64,000 bases of DNA from Pseudomonas sp. ADAK18 (lineage in GTDB: Bacteria > Pseudomonadota > Gammaproteobacteria > Pseudomonadales > Pseudomonadaceae): assembly GCF_012935695.1 (NCBI RefSeq), contig NZ_CP052859.1:1157001-1221000 (forward strand), in the 5' to 3' direction. Below, one piece after another: positions 30,009 through 39,640 of this stretch. Position numbers and translations under genes: made by a program. Position 1 is the first letter of the stretch. Each line of letters opens with the position of its first letter. The notes under the pieces were generated by a model. It saw only the letters and a program-made list of their open reading frames with translations, did not search any database and was not told the origin of the DNA.

Positions 30009-32219
30009 ATGATCGGTCGCTTGGTGGTGGTCGGTCTGGGATTGATCGGTGGTTCCTTCGCCAAGGGCTTGCGTGAAAGCGGTCTGTGCGGCGAGGTGGT
30101 TGGTGTGGACCTGGATCCGCAATCGCGCAAGCTGGCAGTTGAGCTGGGTGTGGTGGATCGCTGTGAGGCTGATCTGGCGGTTGCCTGTCAGGGCGCGGAC
30201 GTCATTCAGTTGGCGGTGCCGATCCTGGCCATGGAGAAGCTGCTGGTGCTGTTGGCTGGCATGGACCTGGGGCAGGCAATCCTGACGGATGTCGGCAGTG
30301 CCAAGGGCAATGTGGTGCGAGCGGCGCGGCTGGCCTTTGGTGGTATGCCGGCGCGGTTTGTGCCGGGCCATCCGATCGCAGGCTCCGAGCAGAGTGGGGT
30401 AGAGGCGTCCAACGCGCAGCTGTTCCGTCGCCATAAGGTGATTCTGACGCCGTTGGATGAAACGGATTCAGCGGCCTTGGCGATGGTTGATCGGCTTTGG
30501 CGTGAGCTGGGGGCGGACGTCGAGCATATGCAGGTCGAGCGACACGATGAAGTGTTGGCTGCGACCAGTCATTTGCCGCATCTGCTGGCGTTTGGCCTGG
30601 TGGACTCCCTGGCCAAGCGCAACGAGAACCTCGATATTTTCCGCTATGCCGCCGGTGGCTTCCGCGATTTCACAAGGATCGCCGGCAGTGACCCCGTCAT
30701 GTGGCATGACATCTTCCTCGCCAACCGCGAAGCAGTGTTGCGCACCCTGGATACCTTTCGTAGCGACCTTGACGCCTTGCGCGATGCGGTTGATGCGGGT
30801 GATGGTCATCAGTTGTTGGGCGTGTTCACTCGTGCTCGGGTGGCGCGGGAGCATTTCAGCAAGATTCTGGCGCGCCGGGCTTACATGGACACGGTCGTGA
30901 ATGCCGATAACCTGGTTTTTCTCGCCAGCCCGGGTGGTCGTCTGAGTGGGCGGATTCGGGTGCCGGGGGATAAGTCGATCTCCCATCGATCGATCATGCT
31001 GGGGTCCCTGGCGAACGGTATCACCGAAGTCGAAGGCTTCCTTGAGGGCGAAGATGCCCTGGCAACGCTGCAGGCTTTCCGTGACATGGGCGTGGTGATT
31101 GAAGGCCCGCATCACGGGCGCGTCACCATTCATGGTGTTGGCTTGCATGGCTTGAAGCCAGCGCCTGGCCCGATCTATCTAGGCAACTCTGGCACTTCCA
31201 TGCGGCTGTTGTCCGGTTTACTGGCGGCGCAGAGTTTCGACAGTGTCTTGACGGGGGATGCGTCGCTGTCTAAGCGCCCAATGAGTCGTGTGGCCAAGCC
31301 ATTACGGGAAATGGGGGCGGTTATCGAGACGGGGCCGGAAGGGCGTCCGCCACTGACGATTCGTGGCGGTCAGACGCTTAAAGGCCTGACCTATACGCTG
31401 CCGATGGCCAGCGCCCAGGTGAAATCCTGCCTGCTGTTGGCTGGGCTGTATGCCGAGGGCAAAACGGCTATTACCGAGCCTGCACCTACCCGTGACCATA
31501 CCGAGCGGATGCTGCGTGGTTTTGGTTATCCGGTGGAGGTGGCGGGTGCTACCGCTTCGGTTGAGCCTGGCCATGCGCTGACCGCGACGCATATCGAAGT
31601 GCCAGGAGATATTTCTTCCTCGGCGTTTTTCCTGGTAGCGGCCTCGATTGCCGAAGGCTCCGAGCTGTTCCTTGAGCATGTGGGTGTCAATCCGACCCGT
31701 ACCGGTGTCATTGATATTCTGCGCTTGATGGGCGCCGATATTACGCTGGAGAATCCGCGGGTAGTGGGCGGCGAGCCTGTGGCCGACTTGCGTGTACGGG
31801 CGGCTGCGTTGAGCGGGATCGAGATTCCAGAGGCGTTGGTGCCACTGGCTATCGACGAATTCCCCGTGTTGTTCATTGCTGCGGCGTGCGCAGCAGGACG
31901 AACGGTGCTGCGCGGAGCCGGGGAGTTGCGGGTCAAGGAGTCTGACCGGATCCAGGTCATGGCCGATGGCCTCCTGGCGTTGGGTGTGAAGTGTGAACCG
32001 ACTCCTGATGGGATTATCATTGATGGCGGCCTGATGGGCGGCGGCGAAGTCCATTCTCATGGCGATCATCGGATTGCCATGGCGTTCAGCGTGGCTTCCC
32101 TGCGTGCTGCTGCGCCGATTCGTATCCATGACTGTGCCAACGTGGCTACGTCTTTTCCGAATTTTCTTACACTGTGTGCCCAAGTCGGCATTCGTGTTGC
32201 CCAAGAGGCTCAATTGTGA
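30009..32219 (+). CDS. aroA: Fused prephenate dehydrogenase / class II EPSP synthase
   Basis: A 736-residue fusion. The N-part (about 1-295) is TyrA with the NAD loop [16 protein letters not shown]. The C-part (from about 30906) is 3-phosphoshikimate 1-carboxyvinyltransferase with [38 protein letters not shown] and ELRVKESDR. The set GDKS, SAQVK, RDHTE and NPTR is the one described for class II (glyphosate-tolerant) EPSPS, but the loop GNSGTSMR keeps Gly where CP4 has Ala, so tolerance is uncertain. Start: ATG 30009 gives the usual N-terminus [12 protein letters not shown] 29973, overlapping hisC, has a better AAGG and is the alternative. Confidence 0.93.
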   Translation: MIGRLVVVGLGLIGGSFAKGLRESGLCGEVVGVDLDPQSRKLAVELGVVDRCEADLAVACQGADVIQLAVPILAMEKLLVLLAGMDLGQAILTDVGSAKGNVVRAARLAFGGMPARFVPGHPIAGSEQSGVEASNAQLFRRHKVILTPLDETDSAALAMVDRLWRELGADVEHMQVERHDEVLAATSHLPHLLAFGLVDSLAKRNENLDIFRYAAGGFRDFTRIAGSDPVMWHDIFLANREAVLRTLDTFRSDLDALRDAVDAGDGHQLLGVFTRARVAREHFSKILARRAYMDTVVNADNLVFLASPGGRLSGRIRVPGDKSISHRSIMLGSLANGITEVEGFLEGEDALATLQAFRDMGVVIEGPHHGRVTIHGVGLHGLKPAPGPIYLGNSGTSMRLLSGLLAAQSFDSVLTGDASLSKRPMSRVAKPLREMGAVIETGPEGRPPLTIRGGQTLKGLTYTLPMASAQVKSCLLLAGLYAEGKTAITEPAPTRDHTERMLRGFGYPVEVAGATASVEPGHALTATHIEVPGDISSSAFFLVAASIAEGSELFLEHVGVNPTRTGVIDILRLMGADITLENPRVVGGEPVADLRVRAAALSGIEIPEALVPLAIDEFPVLFIAAACAAGRTVLRGAGELRVKESDRIQVMADGLLALGVKCEPTPDGIIIDGGLMGGGEVHSHGDHRIAMAFSVASLRAAAPIRIHDCANVATSFPNFLTLCAQVGIRVAQEAQL

Positions 32220-32905
32220 ATATCAAAGCACCGGTGATTACCATCGACGGGCCAAGCGGCTCGGGCAAAGGCACGATCGCCGGCATCCTGGCCAAGCGCC
32301 TGGGCTGGTGCCTGCTGGATTCCGGGGCGTTGTACCGCCTGCTGGCGTTCGCGGCGCGTAACCATGGTGTCGATCTGACCAACGAAGAATCTCTCAAGCT
32401 GCTGGCGGCGCACCTCGATGTGCAGTTTCTCGGGGCGACGGAAGGTCACCCGCAACGCATCATCCTAGAAGGGGACGATGTTACCGACGACTTGCGTAAT
32501 GAGCAGGTGGGTGCCTGGGCTTCCCAGGTGGCGGCATTGCCGGCGGTACGTGATGCCTTGCTGCAGCGCCAACGGGCGTTTCAGGAGCCGCCGGGTCTTG
32601 TAGCGGATGGTCGCGACATGGGCACGGTAGTGTTTCCCGAGGCTCCGTTGAAGATTTTCCTGACCGCCAGCGCCGAGGAACGAGCCCGTCGCCGATACTT
32701 GCAGTTGAAGGGCAAAGTCGATGGTGTTAGTCTGTCGAGTCTGCTAGATGAGATCCGTGCACGCGATGAGCGTGACACCCAGCGTGCGGTAGCCCCGCTA
32801 AAGCCGGCGGCTGACGCCATACAGCTGGATTCCACGGAGTTGTCCATTGAGCAGGTGCTGGAACGCATCTTGAGTGAAATCGCCATTCGCGATATCACCG
32901 GGTGA
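32216..32905 (+). CDS. cmk: Cytidylate kinase
   Basis: A 229-residue (d)CMP kinase with P-loop [10 protein letters not shown] at about residues 11-20, the CMP-binding YRLLAFAA region, and the motif [11 protein letters not shown]. The GTG at 32216 overlaps the aroA stop by four bases and gives the family N-terminus [19 protein letters not shown]. It phosphorylates CMP and dCMP. Cmk-rpsA linkage is widespread in proteobacteria. Confidence 0.95.
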   Translation: MNIKAPVITIDGPSGSGKGTIAGILAKRLGWCLLDSGALYRLLAFAARNHGVDLTNEESLKLLAAHLDVQFLGATEGHPQRIILEGDDVTDDLRNEQVGAWASQVAALPAVRDALLQRQRAFQEPPGLVADGRDMGTVVFPEAPLKIFLTASAEERARRRYLQLKGKVDGVSLSSLLDEIRARDERDTQRAVAPLKPAADAIQLDSTELSIEQVLERILSEIAIRDITG

Positions 32906-32966
32906 CTCAGAAGGAGCGCAGGGGACCAGTCTTAGTCCTGCATTCCTTCTTTTATATGAACGTAAC

Positions 32967-32986
32967 CCACACCGTCTGGGGTGTGG
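32967..32986 (+). promoter_or_regulatory. Hairpin in the rpsA leader
   Basis: CCACACC and GGTGTGG form a 7-bp stem with loop GTCTGG, 41 bases before the rpsA ATG. No T-run follows, so it is not a standard terminator. It could play a part in the autogenous control that ribosomal protein S1 is known to exert on its own mRNA in E. coli; this is inference. Confidence 0.4.
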
Positions 32987-33026
32987 CAGATGGGCGTATT
33001 CTTCGCCCTTATCAACAGGAATTAAA

Positions 33027-34715
33027 ATGAGCGAAAGCTTTGCGGAACTCTTTGAAGAAAGCCTAAAAACCCTGAACCTTCAGGCTGGCTCCATCATCAC
33101 CGGTGTTATCGTTGATATCGATTACCAAGCTCGCTGGGTAACCGTTCACGCTGGTCTGAAGTCTGAAGCACTCATCCCGCTTGAGCAGTTCTACAACGAC
33201 GCTGGCGACCTGACTATCAATGTCGGTGACGAAGTTCACGTTGCGCTGGACTCGGTTGAAGACGGCTTCGGTGAAACCAAGCTCTCCCGTGAAAAAGCCA
33301 AGCGCGCTGAATGCTGGATTGTTCTGGAAGCAGCCTTCGCAGCTGAAGAAGTGGTCAAGGGCGTTATCAACGGTAAGGTTAAAGGCGGCTTCACTGTCGA
33401 CGTTAACGGCATCCGTGCGTTCCTGCCAGGTTCTTTGGTCGACGTTCGTCCAGTGCGCGACACCACGCACCTGGAAGGCAAAGAGCTCGAATTCAAGGTC
33501 ATCAAGCTCGACCAGAAGCGCAACAACGTTGTCGTTTCCCGTCGCAGCGTCCTGGAAGCAGAGAACTCCGCCGAGCGTGAAGCTCTGCTGGAATCCCTGC
33601 AGGAAGGCCAACAAGTCAAAGGTATCGTCAAAAACCTCACCGATTACGGCGCATTCGTCGATCTGGGTGGCGTCGATGGCCTGCTGCACATTACCGACAT
33701 GGCTTGGAAGCGTATCAAGCATCCATCGGAAATCGTCAATGTTGGCGACGAGATCGATGTCAAGGTTCTGAAGTACGATCGTGAGCGCAACCGTGTCTCC
33801 CTGGGCTTGAAGCAGCTGGGCGAAGATCCATGGGTCGCTATCAAAGCTCGTTACCCAGAAAGCACTCGCGTAACCGCGCGCGTTACCAACCTGACCGACT
33901 ACGGCTGCTTTGCTGAGCTGGAAGAAGGCGTGGAAGGCCTGGTACACGTTTCCGAAATGGACTGGACCAACAAGAACATCCACCCTTCGAAAGTCGTACA
34001 AGTCGGCGACGAAGTGGAAGTTATGGTTCTGGACATCGATGAAGAGCGTCGTCGTATCTCCTTGGGCATCAAGCAGTGCAAATCTAACCCATGGGAAGAT
34101 TTCTCTGGCCAGTTCAACAAGGGCGATAAAATCTCCGGCACCATCAAGTCGATCACCGATTTCGGTATCTTCATTGGTCTGGACGGCGGCATCGACGGCC
34201 TGGTTCACCTGTCCGACATCTCCTGGAACGAAGTGGGCGAAGAAGCTGTTCGTCGTTTCAAGAAGGGCGACGAGCTGGACACCGTTATCCTGTCGGTTGA
34301 CCCAGAGCGCGAGCGCATCTCCCTGGGTATCAAGCAACTGGAAAGCGATCCGTTCTCCGAGTACGTTCAAGAGAACGATAAAGGCGCCATCGTTAAAGGC
34401 ATCGTGAAGGAAGTTGACGCTAAAGGCGCCATCATCACTCTGGCCGACGATATCGAAGCGACTCTGAAAGCCTCCGAAATCAGCCGTGACCGCGTTGAAG
34501 ACGCGCGTAACGTTCTGAAAGTTGGCGAAGAAGTAGAAGCCAAGATCATCAGCGTTGACCGCAAGAGCCGCTTGATCTCCCTCTCCATCAAGTCGAAAGA
34601 CGATGCTGAAGAGAAAGAAGCAATCCAGAGCCTGAAAACGGCCCCGGAAGCTGCTGCACCTGGTGAAACCACCATGGCTGCACTGCTGCGCGAAGCAATG
34701 GCTAAGCAGAACTAA
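33027..34715 (+). CDS. rpsA: 30S ribosomal protein S1
   Basis: A 562-residue protein with six S1 RNA-binding repeats; the typical core is seen in [23 protein letters not shown] and again in [23 protein letters not shown]. It binds mRNA for translation initiation. The ATG at 33027 is preceded by AGGA; the 5' open extension through the cmk-rpsA gap is not family-like. Codon use is highly biased, as for abundant proteins. It is followed by a strong terminator. Confidence 0.97.
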   Translation: MSESFAELFEESLKTLNLQAGSIITGVIVDIDYQARWVTVHAGLKSEALIPLEQFYNDAGDLTINVGDEVHVALDSVEDGFGETKLSREKAKRAECWIVLEAAFAAEEVVKGVINGKVKGGFTVDVNGIRAFLPGSLVDVRPVRDTTHLEGKELEFKVIKLDQKRNNVVVSRRSVLEAENSAEREALLESLQEGQQVKGIVKNLTDYGAFVDLGGVDGLLHITDMAWKRIKHPSEIVNVGDEIDVKVLKYDRERNRVSLGLKQLGEDPWVAIKARYPESTRVTARVTNLTDYGCFAELEEGVEGLVHVSEMDWTNKNIHPSKVVQVGDEVEVMVLDIDEERRRISLGIKQCKSNPWEDFSGQFNKGDKISGTIKSITDFGIFIGLDGGIDGLVHLSDISWNEVGEEAVRRFKKGDELDTVILSVDPERERISLGIKQLESDPFSEYVQENDKGAIVKGIVKEVDAKGAIITLADDIEATLKASEISRDRVEDARNVLKVGEEVEAKIISVDRKSRLISLSIKSKDDAEEKEAIQSLKTAPEAAAPGETTMAALLREAMAKQN

Positions 34716-34733
34716 GTTCTGTAAGGCAGTAAA

Positions 34734-34758
34734 AAGGGCGACTTCGGTCGCCCTTTTT
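34734..34758 (+). terminator. Rho-independent terminator after rpsA
   Basis: The stem AAGGGCGAC/GTCGCCCTT with a TTCG tetraloop ends in T6, about 20 bases after the rpsA stop. The remaining gap to ihfB (34760-35040) shows no gene; it should carry the ihfB promoter. Confidence 0.92.
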
Positions 34759-35040
34759 TGTGTCTCGAATTCCGTTCCTGCGGGCTGATCGTTGGGGTCG
34801 TGTCTTCTGCGGTCTTGTGGCTGCGTTAGTTGATGATTGGTTGTAACAGGCTCTATCTGATGATGCTGGCCGTTGGGTGTCTCCTGTGGCTTCTGAGGAA
34901 GTGGGGCGCCAAGCCTCGGACTTACGCTTAAAGCTCTAACTTCTGAAAGATAAGTCAATACTCGGGCTGTTCAAACTGCTCTGGTCATGCTAAAACCTTC
35001 GAAGCGCTTTTCCTAGCTGCTTGAAAAAGAAGGGAAAAAT

Positions 35041-35337
35041 ATGACGAAGTCGGAGTTGATCGAACGAATTGTCACCCATCAAGGGCTGCTCTCATCCAAG
35101 GATGTGGAGTTGGCCATCAAGACTATGCTTGAACAAATGTCCCAATGCCTCGCTACCGGCGATCGCATCGAAATTCGCGGGTTTGGCAGCTTCTCACTGC
35201 ACTATCGTGCGCCCCGGGTCGGCCGTAACCCGAAGACCGGGCAGTCCGTCAGTCTTGACGGCAAATTCGTGCCCCACTTTAAGCCGGGTAAGGAATTGCG
35301 GGATCGGGTGAACGAAGACGAAGAAGGCGTCGTCTGA
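35041..35337 (+). CDS. ihfB: Integration host factor subunit beta
   Basis: A 98-residue HU/IHF-fold DNA-bending protein. Seen: the opening [11 protein letters not shown], the signature region [15 protein letters not shown], and the beta-arm [20 protein letters not shown] with the Pro that intercalates into DNA. It pairs with IhfA. AAGAAGGGAAAAAT precedes the ATG. Position after rpsA is conserved in gamma-proteobacteria. Confidence 0.96.
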   Translation: MTKSELIERIVTHQGLLSSKDVELAIKTMLEQMSQCLATGDRIEIRGFGSFSLHYRAPRVGRNPKTGQSVSLDGKFVPHFKPGKELRDRVNEDEEGVV

Positions 35338-35362
35338 GTGTTTTTGGGATTAGGAGAAAATT

Positions 35363-35584
35363 ATGCGCGGTGCTAAGCGCGTTGCCTTGGTGCTTATTGT
35401 GCTGGTCGTCGTCCTGGCGATCCTGGCGTTCATATTGGAAAATCAGCAGGGCGTTGCCCTGTCGTTTTTTGGGTGGGCTACTGCACAGATGCCCGTATCG
35501 GTATTTATTACATTTTCTCTGATTCTTGGAATGGTCATTGGTCCGGTGCTAGGTGTGCTGTTCAGGCGTAAAGGTGTTCGGTGA
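35363..35584 (+). CDS. lapA: LapA-domain small inner membrane protein
   Basis: A 73-residue protein with two membrane helices (ALVLIVLVVVLAILAFILE and VFITFSLILGMVIGPVLGVLF) of the DUF1049/LapA family, tied to control of lipopolysaccharide assembly. GGAGAAAATT precedes the ATG. It is located 25 bases after ihfB, as in other pseudomonads. The cytoplasmic LapB partner is not adjacent. Confidence 0.85.
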   Translation: MRGAKRVALVLIVLVVVLAILAFILENQQGVALSFFGWATAQMPVSVFITFSLILGMVIGPVLGVLFRRKGVR

Positions 35585-35704
35585 TTTAAGGTGGTCAGCG
35601 TAACTAGGTAGGCTGCCTGTCTGATCATAAGGGCAGAAAAATCTCTTGGCGACTTCAGAGTTGTCTTACAGACATGTCAAGTCTTGTAATGTTACCAGTA
35701 GATG

Positions 35705-35745
35705 GCAAAATGCTCGCTGTTCTCGAAAACAGTCATTTTGCGAGC
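35705..35745 (+). promoter_or_regulatory. Overlapping alternative hairpins in the wzz leader
   Basis: GCAAAATG (35705-35712) pairs with CATTTTGC (35734-35741). Inside, CTGTT (35718-35722) pairs with AACAG (35728-35732). A second helix, GCTCGC (35712-35717) with GCGAGC (35740-35745), shares bases with the first and excludes it. It lies in the 273-base gap before wzz, where no gene is seen. A role in O-antigen expression is possible but unproven. Confidence 0.5.
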
Positions 35746-35857
35746 CTCAAGCCTAGCAGCGACGCCGGGTATTGCTGGCCGAATACTATAAGTACAAAAA
35801 AACGCAAATAGTCTGCATAACGAGCCCGCAGTTTCTCTTTGAAGGCAGGTTTTTGTT

Positions 35858-37210
35858 GTGAGTAGTAGCTTCCGCGCTCCGCCGGTCCATTCTTCCGAAC
35901 AGATTGATCTCATTACGCTTTTTCAGGCTGTCTGGAAGCAAAAAAAGTTGGTTATGGCTGCTACTACAGGCGCCGGGCTGATTGCTGTGATTTATGCGCT
36001 CCTCACGCCTCCTCAGTACGAAGTCAGTAGTGTGTTGCGCCCGGCAGCAATCAACGAACTGGATGCGTTGAATCGTTCCGAAATTTATACACTTCCTCCC
36101 GGTGATGCACTTGTCAGGGTGGGGGCATCGTTAGAATCTTACGATACTCGTTTGGGTTTTTTTCGTTCAAACCAGAAACTGTTCAAAGCGTTTGAGCAGC
36201 CTGGCAGGACCTTGGAGCAGAGCTTCGAAGAGTTCAACCGAAACTCTATTGAGCTCATTCTGCCCGACCCCAAGAAGGCCAACTCCCTCAGTGCCTACAT
36301 CAAGATTGAGATGAGTTATCCGAAAGGTGTTGATGGCGTCACCATTCTCAACGGTTTCATTGACTATGCGATAGCCACTGAGCGTGAGCAGATTGCGGCG
36401 GATCTGGATGTTATCGTAAAAAATAGGATGAACGAACTCAAAGGCAAGATCGATGCTGCCCGTTCCAGCTATGAAGTTGATAAAGAGGCAAGGATCGCGG
36501 CTCTTCGGGAAGCGGATAGCTTGCGACGGGCTCAATTGCAGGATGAGCTCAAGGCGCTACGAGCACAACTGAAAACTGGGCGCACTGACCGAGTGGCGCA
36601 GTTGAACGAAGCCATTGGTATTGCCATGTCTCTAGGCATCAGAAAGCCCAGTACACCTTCCTCGCTGGGTGAGTCGGACCGTAACGGTTCAACAAGTGTG
36701 ATGCGCACCGAAATAAACAATCAGCAAATCCCTCTGTATTTCATGGGGGTCGAGGCGCTTGAGGCCGAGCGCACTGCGTTGTTGCAGCGTAAATCGGATG
36801 ATTTTGCAGAGGGTCGTATCGCGCAGATTGCCAAAGAGCTGCAATTGCTCCAAGCCAATCGTGAAATTGAAGTGCTTAATCGTCGTGAAAACGAAGATCT
36901 GTTCCTGGCAGGTGTTCAGCCGGTGCGTGCTGAAGTGGCCCGGTTACGTAACCTGAGCATTGATATGAGCCGACTGAAGTTGGTGACTATCGATAAGCAG
37001 GCACTGGAGCCTTTGCGTCCGGTCAAGCCTCAGAAGGCGTTGATTATTCTGCTTGGGCTGATTTTGGGCGGTTTCGTCGGGGCCTTTATTGCCGTGATAC
37101 GTCATCTTGTCGCAACGCGTCAACCTCGACAGAAACCGGTGGTGCTATCCGTACAGCCTGGCTCACCGACGATGGTGGGTAGCGATGCAGGATTGAGCAA
37201 GGCGCAGTAG
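35858..37210 (+). CDS. wzz: O-antigen chain length determinant
   Basis: A 450-residue polysaccharide co-polymerase with one membrane helix near residues 33-52 (VMAATTGAGLIAVIYALL), a long periplasmic coiled part (about 180-260) and a second helix near 389-412 (ALIILLGLILGGFVGAFIAVI) preceded by the Pro-rich RPVKPQ. It sets O-antigen length together with Wzy. The GTG at 35858 is chosen by family length and the upstream GAAGGCAGG. It opens the O-antigen locus after ihfB-lapA, as PA3160 does in P. aeruginosa. Confidence 0.92.
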   Translation: MSSSFRAPPVHSSEQIDLITLFQAVWKQKKLVMAATTGAGLIAVIYALLTPPQYEVSSVLRPAAINELDALNRSEIYTLPPGDALVRVGASLESYDTRLGFFRSNQKLFKAFEQPGRTLEQSFEEFNRNSIELILPDPKKANSLSAYIKIEMSYPKGVDGVTILNGFIDYAIATEREQIAADLDVIVKNRMNELKGKIDAARSSYEVDKEARIAALREADSLRRAQLQDELKALRAQLKTGRTDRVAQLNEAIGIAMSLGIRKPSTPSSLGESDRNGSTSVMRTEINNQQIPLYFMGVEALEAERTALLQRKSDDFAEGRIAQIAKELQLLQANREIEVLNRRENEDLFLAGVQPVRAEVARLRNLSIDMSRLKLVTIDKQALEPLRPVKPQKALIILLGLILGGFVGAFIAVIRHLVATRQPRQKPVVLSVQPGSPTMVGSDAGLSKAQ

Positions 37211-37683
37211 AGAGTCGTACGGTCGGTGTTTTACTTTCCAGGCAACGTGGGATTTTATTCCGTGAGGAAACTAGCCCGCAACTTGCTGTCTAAACGCACC
37301 AGGATCAAAGGTTACAGGCTCCAGGGCTCAATTGGCTCCTAGAGTCGCCGGAGTGACTGGTGTTCGTTGAGCGGGCGACCCTCCTCAGCGGGTTAATCAT
37401 GTAAAAAGCGGCAGCTCCCGGCCCAGATGGATCATAATCACGCGAGTCGATCAGCTTGGGAGCGATTGTTTTCCTGCACCGAGTATTTTCTGTGTTGTGC
37501 AGGAGGTGGCTGCAGGTGCAGGCTCTGCTTTGAAAAATTTACGATTTTACATTGGCAATTTCGGGTTACCGGCCGCTGGCATTGAAATTGCCGCGCAATA
37601 CCGAGAATCTACGCGCTATTTTTCGCCCGCCTACCTGTGTGTTGGCTTGGTGTAATGCAGGTATTTAAGGAAATTTTACAGAT
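37211..37683. other. Gene-free 473-base region upstream of rmlA
   Basis: I see no coding region or RNA gene. It becomes AT-rich toward rmlA (around 37530-37680) and probably carries the promoter of the serotype cassette. A GCGGCAGCTC stretch near 37410 only loosely resembles the ops/JUMPstart element and is not claimed. Confidence 0.5.
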
Positions 37684-38577
37684 ATGAAGGACATCAAACG
37701 CAAAGGCATCATCCTCGCTGGCGGCTCGGGTACGCGTTTGCACCCACTGACGTTGGGCGTATCCAAGCAAATGTTGCCGATCTTCGACAAGCCGATGATT
37801 TTCTATCCGCTGTCGGTGTTGATGTTGGCTGGCATGCGCGAAATTTTGATTATCTCCACCCCTGAAGATTTGCCTTGCTTTAAAAAGCTCCTGGGTGATG
37901 GTAGTCAGTACGGCATCCAGCTCAGCTATGCCGAGCAACCTAGCCCGGACGGTTTGGCTCAGGCTTTCCTGATTGGCGAGGAATTTATTGGTGATGATCC
38001 TTGCTGCCTGATCCTTGGCGACAATATTTTTTACGGGCAGCATTTTTCCGATAACTTGCGTTCCGCTATGTCCCAGAAAACCGGTGCGACAGTCTTTGGC
38101 TATCACGTATCAGACCCTGAGCGTTTTGGTGTTGTTGAGTTCGATGCCACCGGCCGTGCACTGAGCATCGAAGAAAAACCAACGAAGCCAAAGTCCAACT
38201 ATGCAGTGACAGGCTTGTACTTCTACGACAATCGAGTTGTAGAAATTGCAAAAAGCATCAAGCCTTCCCCGCGTGGAGAGCTTGAAATTACGGACGTAAA
38301 CCGTGCCTATCTGGATGACAAATCGTTAACCGTCGAAATGCTGGGACGTGGTTTTGCCTGGCTGGACACGGGCACTCACGAGTCGCTCCTTGAGGCGAGT
38401 CATTTCGTTCATACCATCGAGCACCGCCAGGGGTTGAAAGTCGCTTGCCTGGAAGAAATTGCATTTCATAAGGGCTGGATTACCCCAGAGCAACTGGGTG
38501 TCCAAGCGGAAAAGCTGAAGAAGACAGGCTATGGTCAGTACTTGCAAAAACTTCTAGAAGAGGCTTCAGAGGCATGA
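37684..38577 (+). CDS. rfbA: Glucose-1-phosphate thymidylyltransferase
   Basis: A 297-residue nucleotidyltransferase (RmlA) with the signature [21 protein letters not shown] and the Mg-binding Asp region [14 protein letters not shown]. It makes dTDP-glucose from dTTP and glucose-1-phosphate, the first step to dTDP-rhamnose and dTDP-amino sugars. The ATG at 37684 gives normal length. The stop overlaps the rfbC start by 4 bases (ATGA). Confidence 0.95.
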   Translation: MKDIKRKGIILAGGSGTRLHPLTLGVSKQMLPIFDKPMIFYPLSVLMLAGMREILIISTPEDLPCFKKLLGDGSQYGIQLSYAEQPSPDGLAQAFLIGEEFIGDDPCCLILGDNIFYGQHFSDNLRSAMSQKTGATVFGYHVSDPERFGVVEFDATGRALSIEEKPTKPKSNYAVTGLYFYDNRVVEIAKSIKPSPRGELEITDVNRAYLDDKSLTVEMLGRGFAWLDTGTHESLLEASHFVHTIEHRQGLKVACLEEIAFHKGWITPEQLGVQAEKLKKTGYGQYLQKLLEEASEA

Positions 38578-39140
38578 AACTGATTCAGACTGCTATTCCT
38601 GACGTCGTGATCATTGAACCGAAGGTTTTTGGCGATGATCGTGGCTGGTTTATGGAAAGCTTTAACGAAGAGCGGTTTCATACAGCGCTTACAGAACTGG
38701 GGTTGCCTGTACCGCGAGCCTTTGTTCAGGATAATCACTCCTGTTCGGCAAGGGGCGTGCTGAGGGGGCTGCACTTCCAGCGCGCTCCCCATGCACAAGG
38801 CAAACTGGTGCGTGTCGTGCGGGGCGCTGCTTTTGACGTGGCGGTAGATATTCGGCCTGAGTCCAGCACGTACCTGAAATGGGTTGGTGTGCAGTTGGAT
38901 TGCACCAATAACCATATGCTGTGGATCCCGGAAGGTTTTGCGCACGGCTTCGTTTCGCTAGAAGACGATACTCACTTTCTGTACAAGACCACTGATTACT
39001 ACGCTAAGGAGTCTGAGGGCGCGCTCCATTGGAGTGATCCAGCTCTCAATATTGAATGGCCTGATGCGGAAAATTATCTCGTTAGTGAAAAGGACGACAA
39101 CGCGCCAGGGTTGCAAGCCTTTCTGGAGGCACAGCAATGA
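38574..39140 (+). CDS. rfbC: dTDP-4-dehydrorhamnose 3,5-epimerase
   Basis: A 188-residue RmlC cupin. Seen: [20 protein letters not shown] with the catalytic His in RGLHFQ, the Asp of [11 protein letters not shown], and the Tyr region [17 protein letters not shown]. It acts on dTDP-4-keto-6-deoxyglucose, the product of RmlB, on the way to L-rhamnose. Its neighbours rfbA and the isomerase gene overlap it by 4 bases each. rmlB and rmlD are not in the window. Confidence 0.94.
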   Translation: MKLIQTAIPDVVIIEPKVFGDDRGWFMESFNEERFHTALTELGLPVPRAFVQDNHSCSARGVLRGLHFQRAPHAQGKLVRVVRGAAFDVAVDIRPESSTYLKWVGVQLDCTNNHMLWIPEGFAHGFVSLEDDTHFLYKTTDYYAKESEGALHWSDPALNIEWPDAENYLVSEKDDNAPGLQAFLEAQQ

Positions 39141-39541
39141 GTTTGATCGAGATTTTAGATATCCAGTCGAGAGGGGATGAGCGGGGCCAGTTGATCGCTC
39201 TAGAGAATAATATAAATATTCCCTTCGAAATCAAACGTGTGTATTACCTTACCGAAACCCGGAAAGACGTTGCTCGTGGTTTTCATGCTCATAAAGAATT
39301 GATGCAAGTCGCAGTATGTATATCAGGCCGGTGCCTTATGAAATTGGATGATGGGACCAATCAGGAAGAGGTTTGGTTGGATTCTCCCGTCAAGGCAATT
39401 CTCATCAGGAAGATGATTTGGCGTGAAATGCATCAGTTCAGCCCAGATTGTGTGTTGCTCGTCTTGGCGAGTGAGCTTTACAATGAGCAAGATTACATTC
39501 GTAATTATTCTGATTTTAAGCTGCTGGCTAAGTCGTATTAA
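39137..39541 (+). CDS. dTDP-4-oxo-6-deoxyglucose 3,4-ketoisomerase (FdtA/QdtA type)
   Basis: A 134-residue sugar cupin of the WxcM/FdtA group, with the conserved RGFHAHKELMQVAVCISGRC, whose His residues line the active site, and REMHQFSPDCVLLVLASELY. It moves the keto group from C4 to C3 of the dTDP-hexulose, preparing it for transamination by the next gene. FdtA leads to Fuc3N and QdtA to Qui3N; I cannot tell which from the sequence. Codon use turns AT-rich here. It overlaps rfbC by 4 bases. Confidence 0.88.
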   Translation: MSLIEILDIQSRGDERGQLIALENNINIPFEIKRVYYLTETRKDVARGFHAHKELMQVAVCISGRCLMKLDDGTNQEEVWLDSPVKAILIRKMIWREMHQFSPDCVLLVLASELYNEQDYIRNYSDFKLLAKSY

Positions 39542-39640
39542 TATTCTGTCGATCGCCATGGACTGCAATGACGGTTGTGAATTAGTGTGTTGTATCGAAT
39601 TTAGTCTGTTGTTTAGTCGGAACGATCAGGTATCTGTAGA

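Noticed and set aside
33063..34958. 631-codon open frame antisense to rpsA
   Set aside because: It mirrors the strongly biased codons of rpsA. It has no recognisable domain, no ribosome-binding site, and runs through the rpsA terminator.
37400..37430. Possible JUMPstart/ops element before rmlA
   Set aside because: GCGGCAGCTC matches only about 7 of the 11 positions of the ops core, which is chance level for a region of this length.
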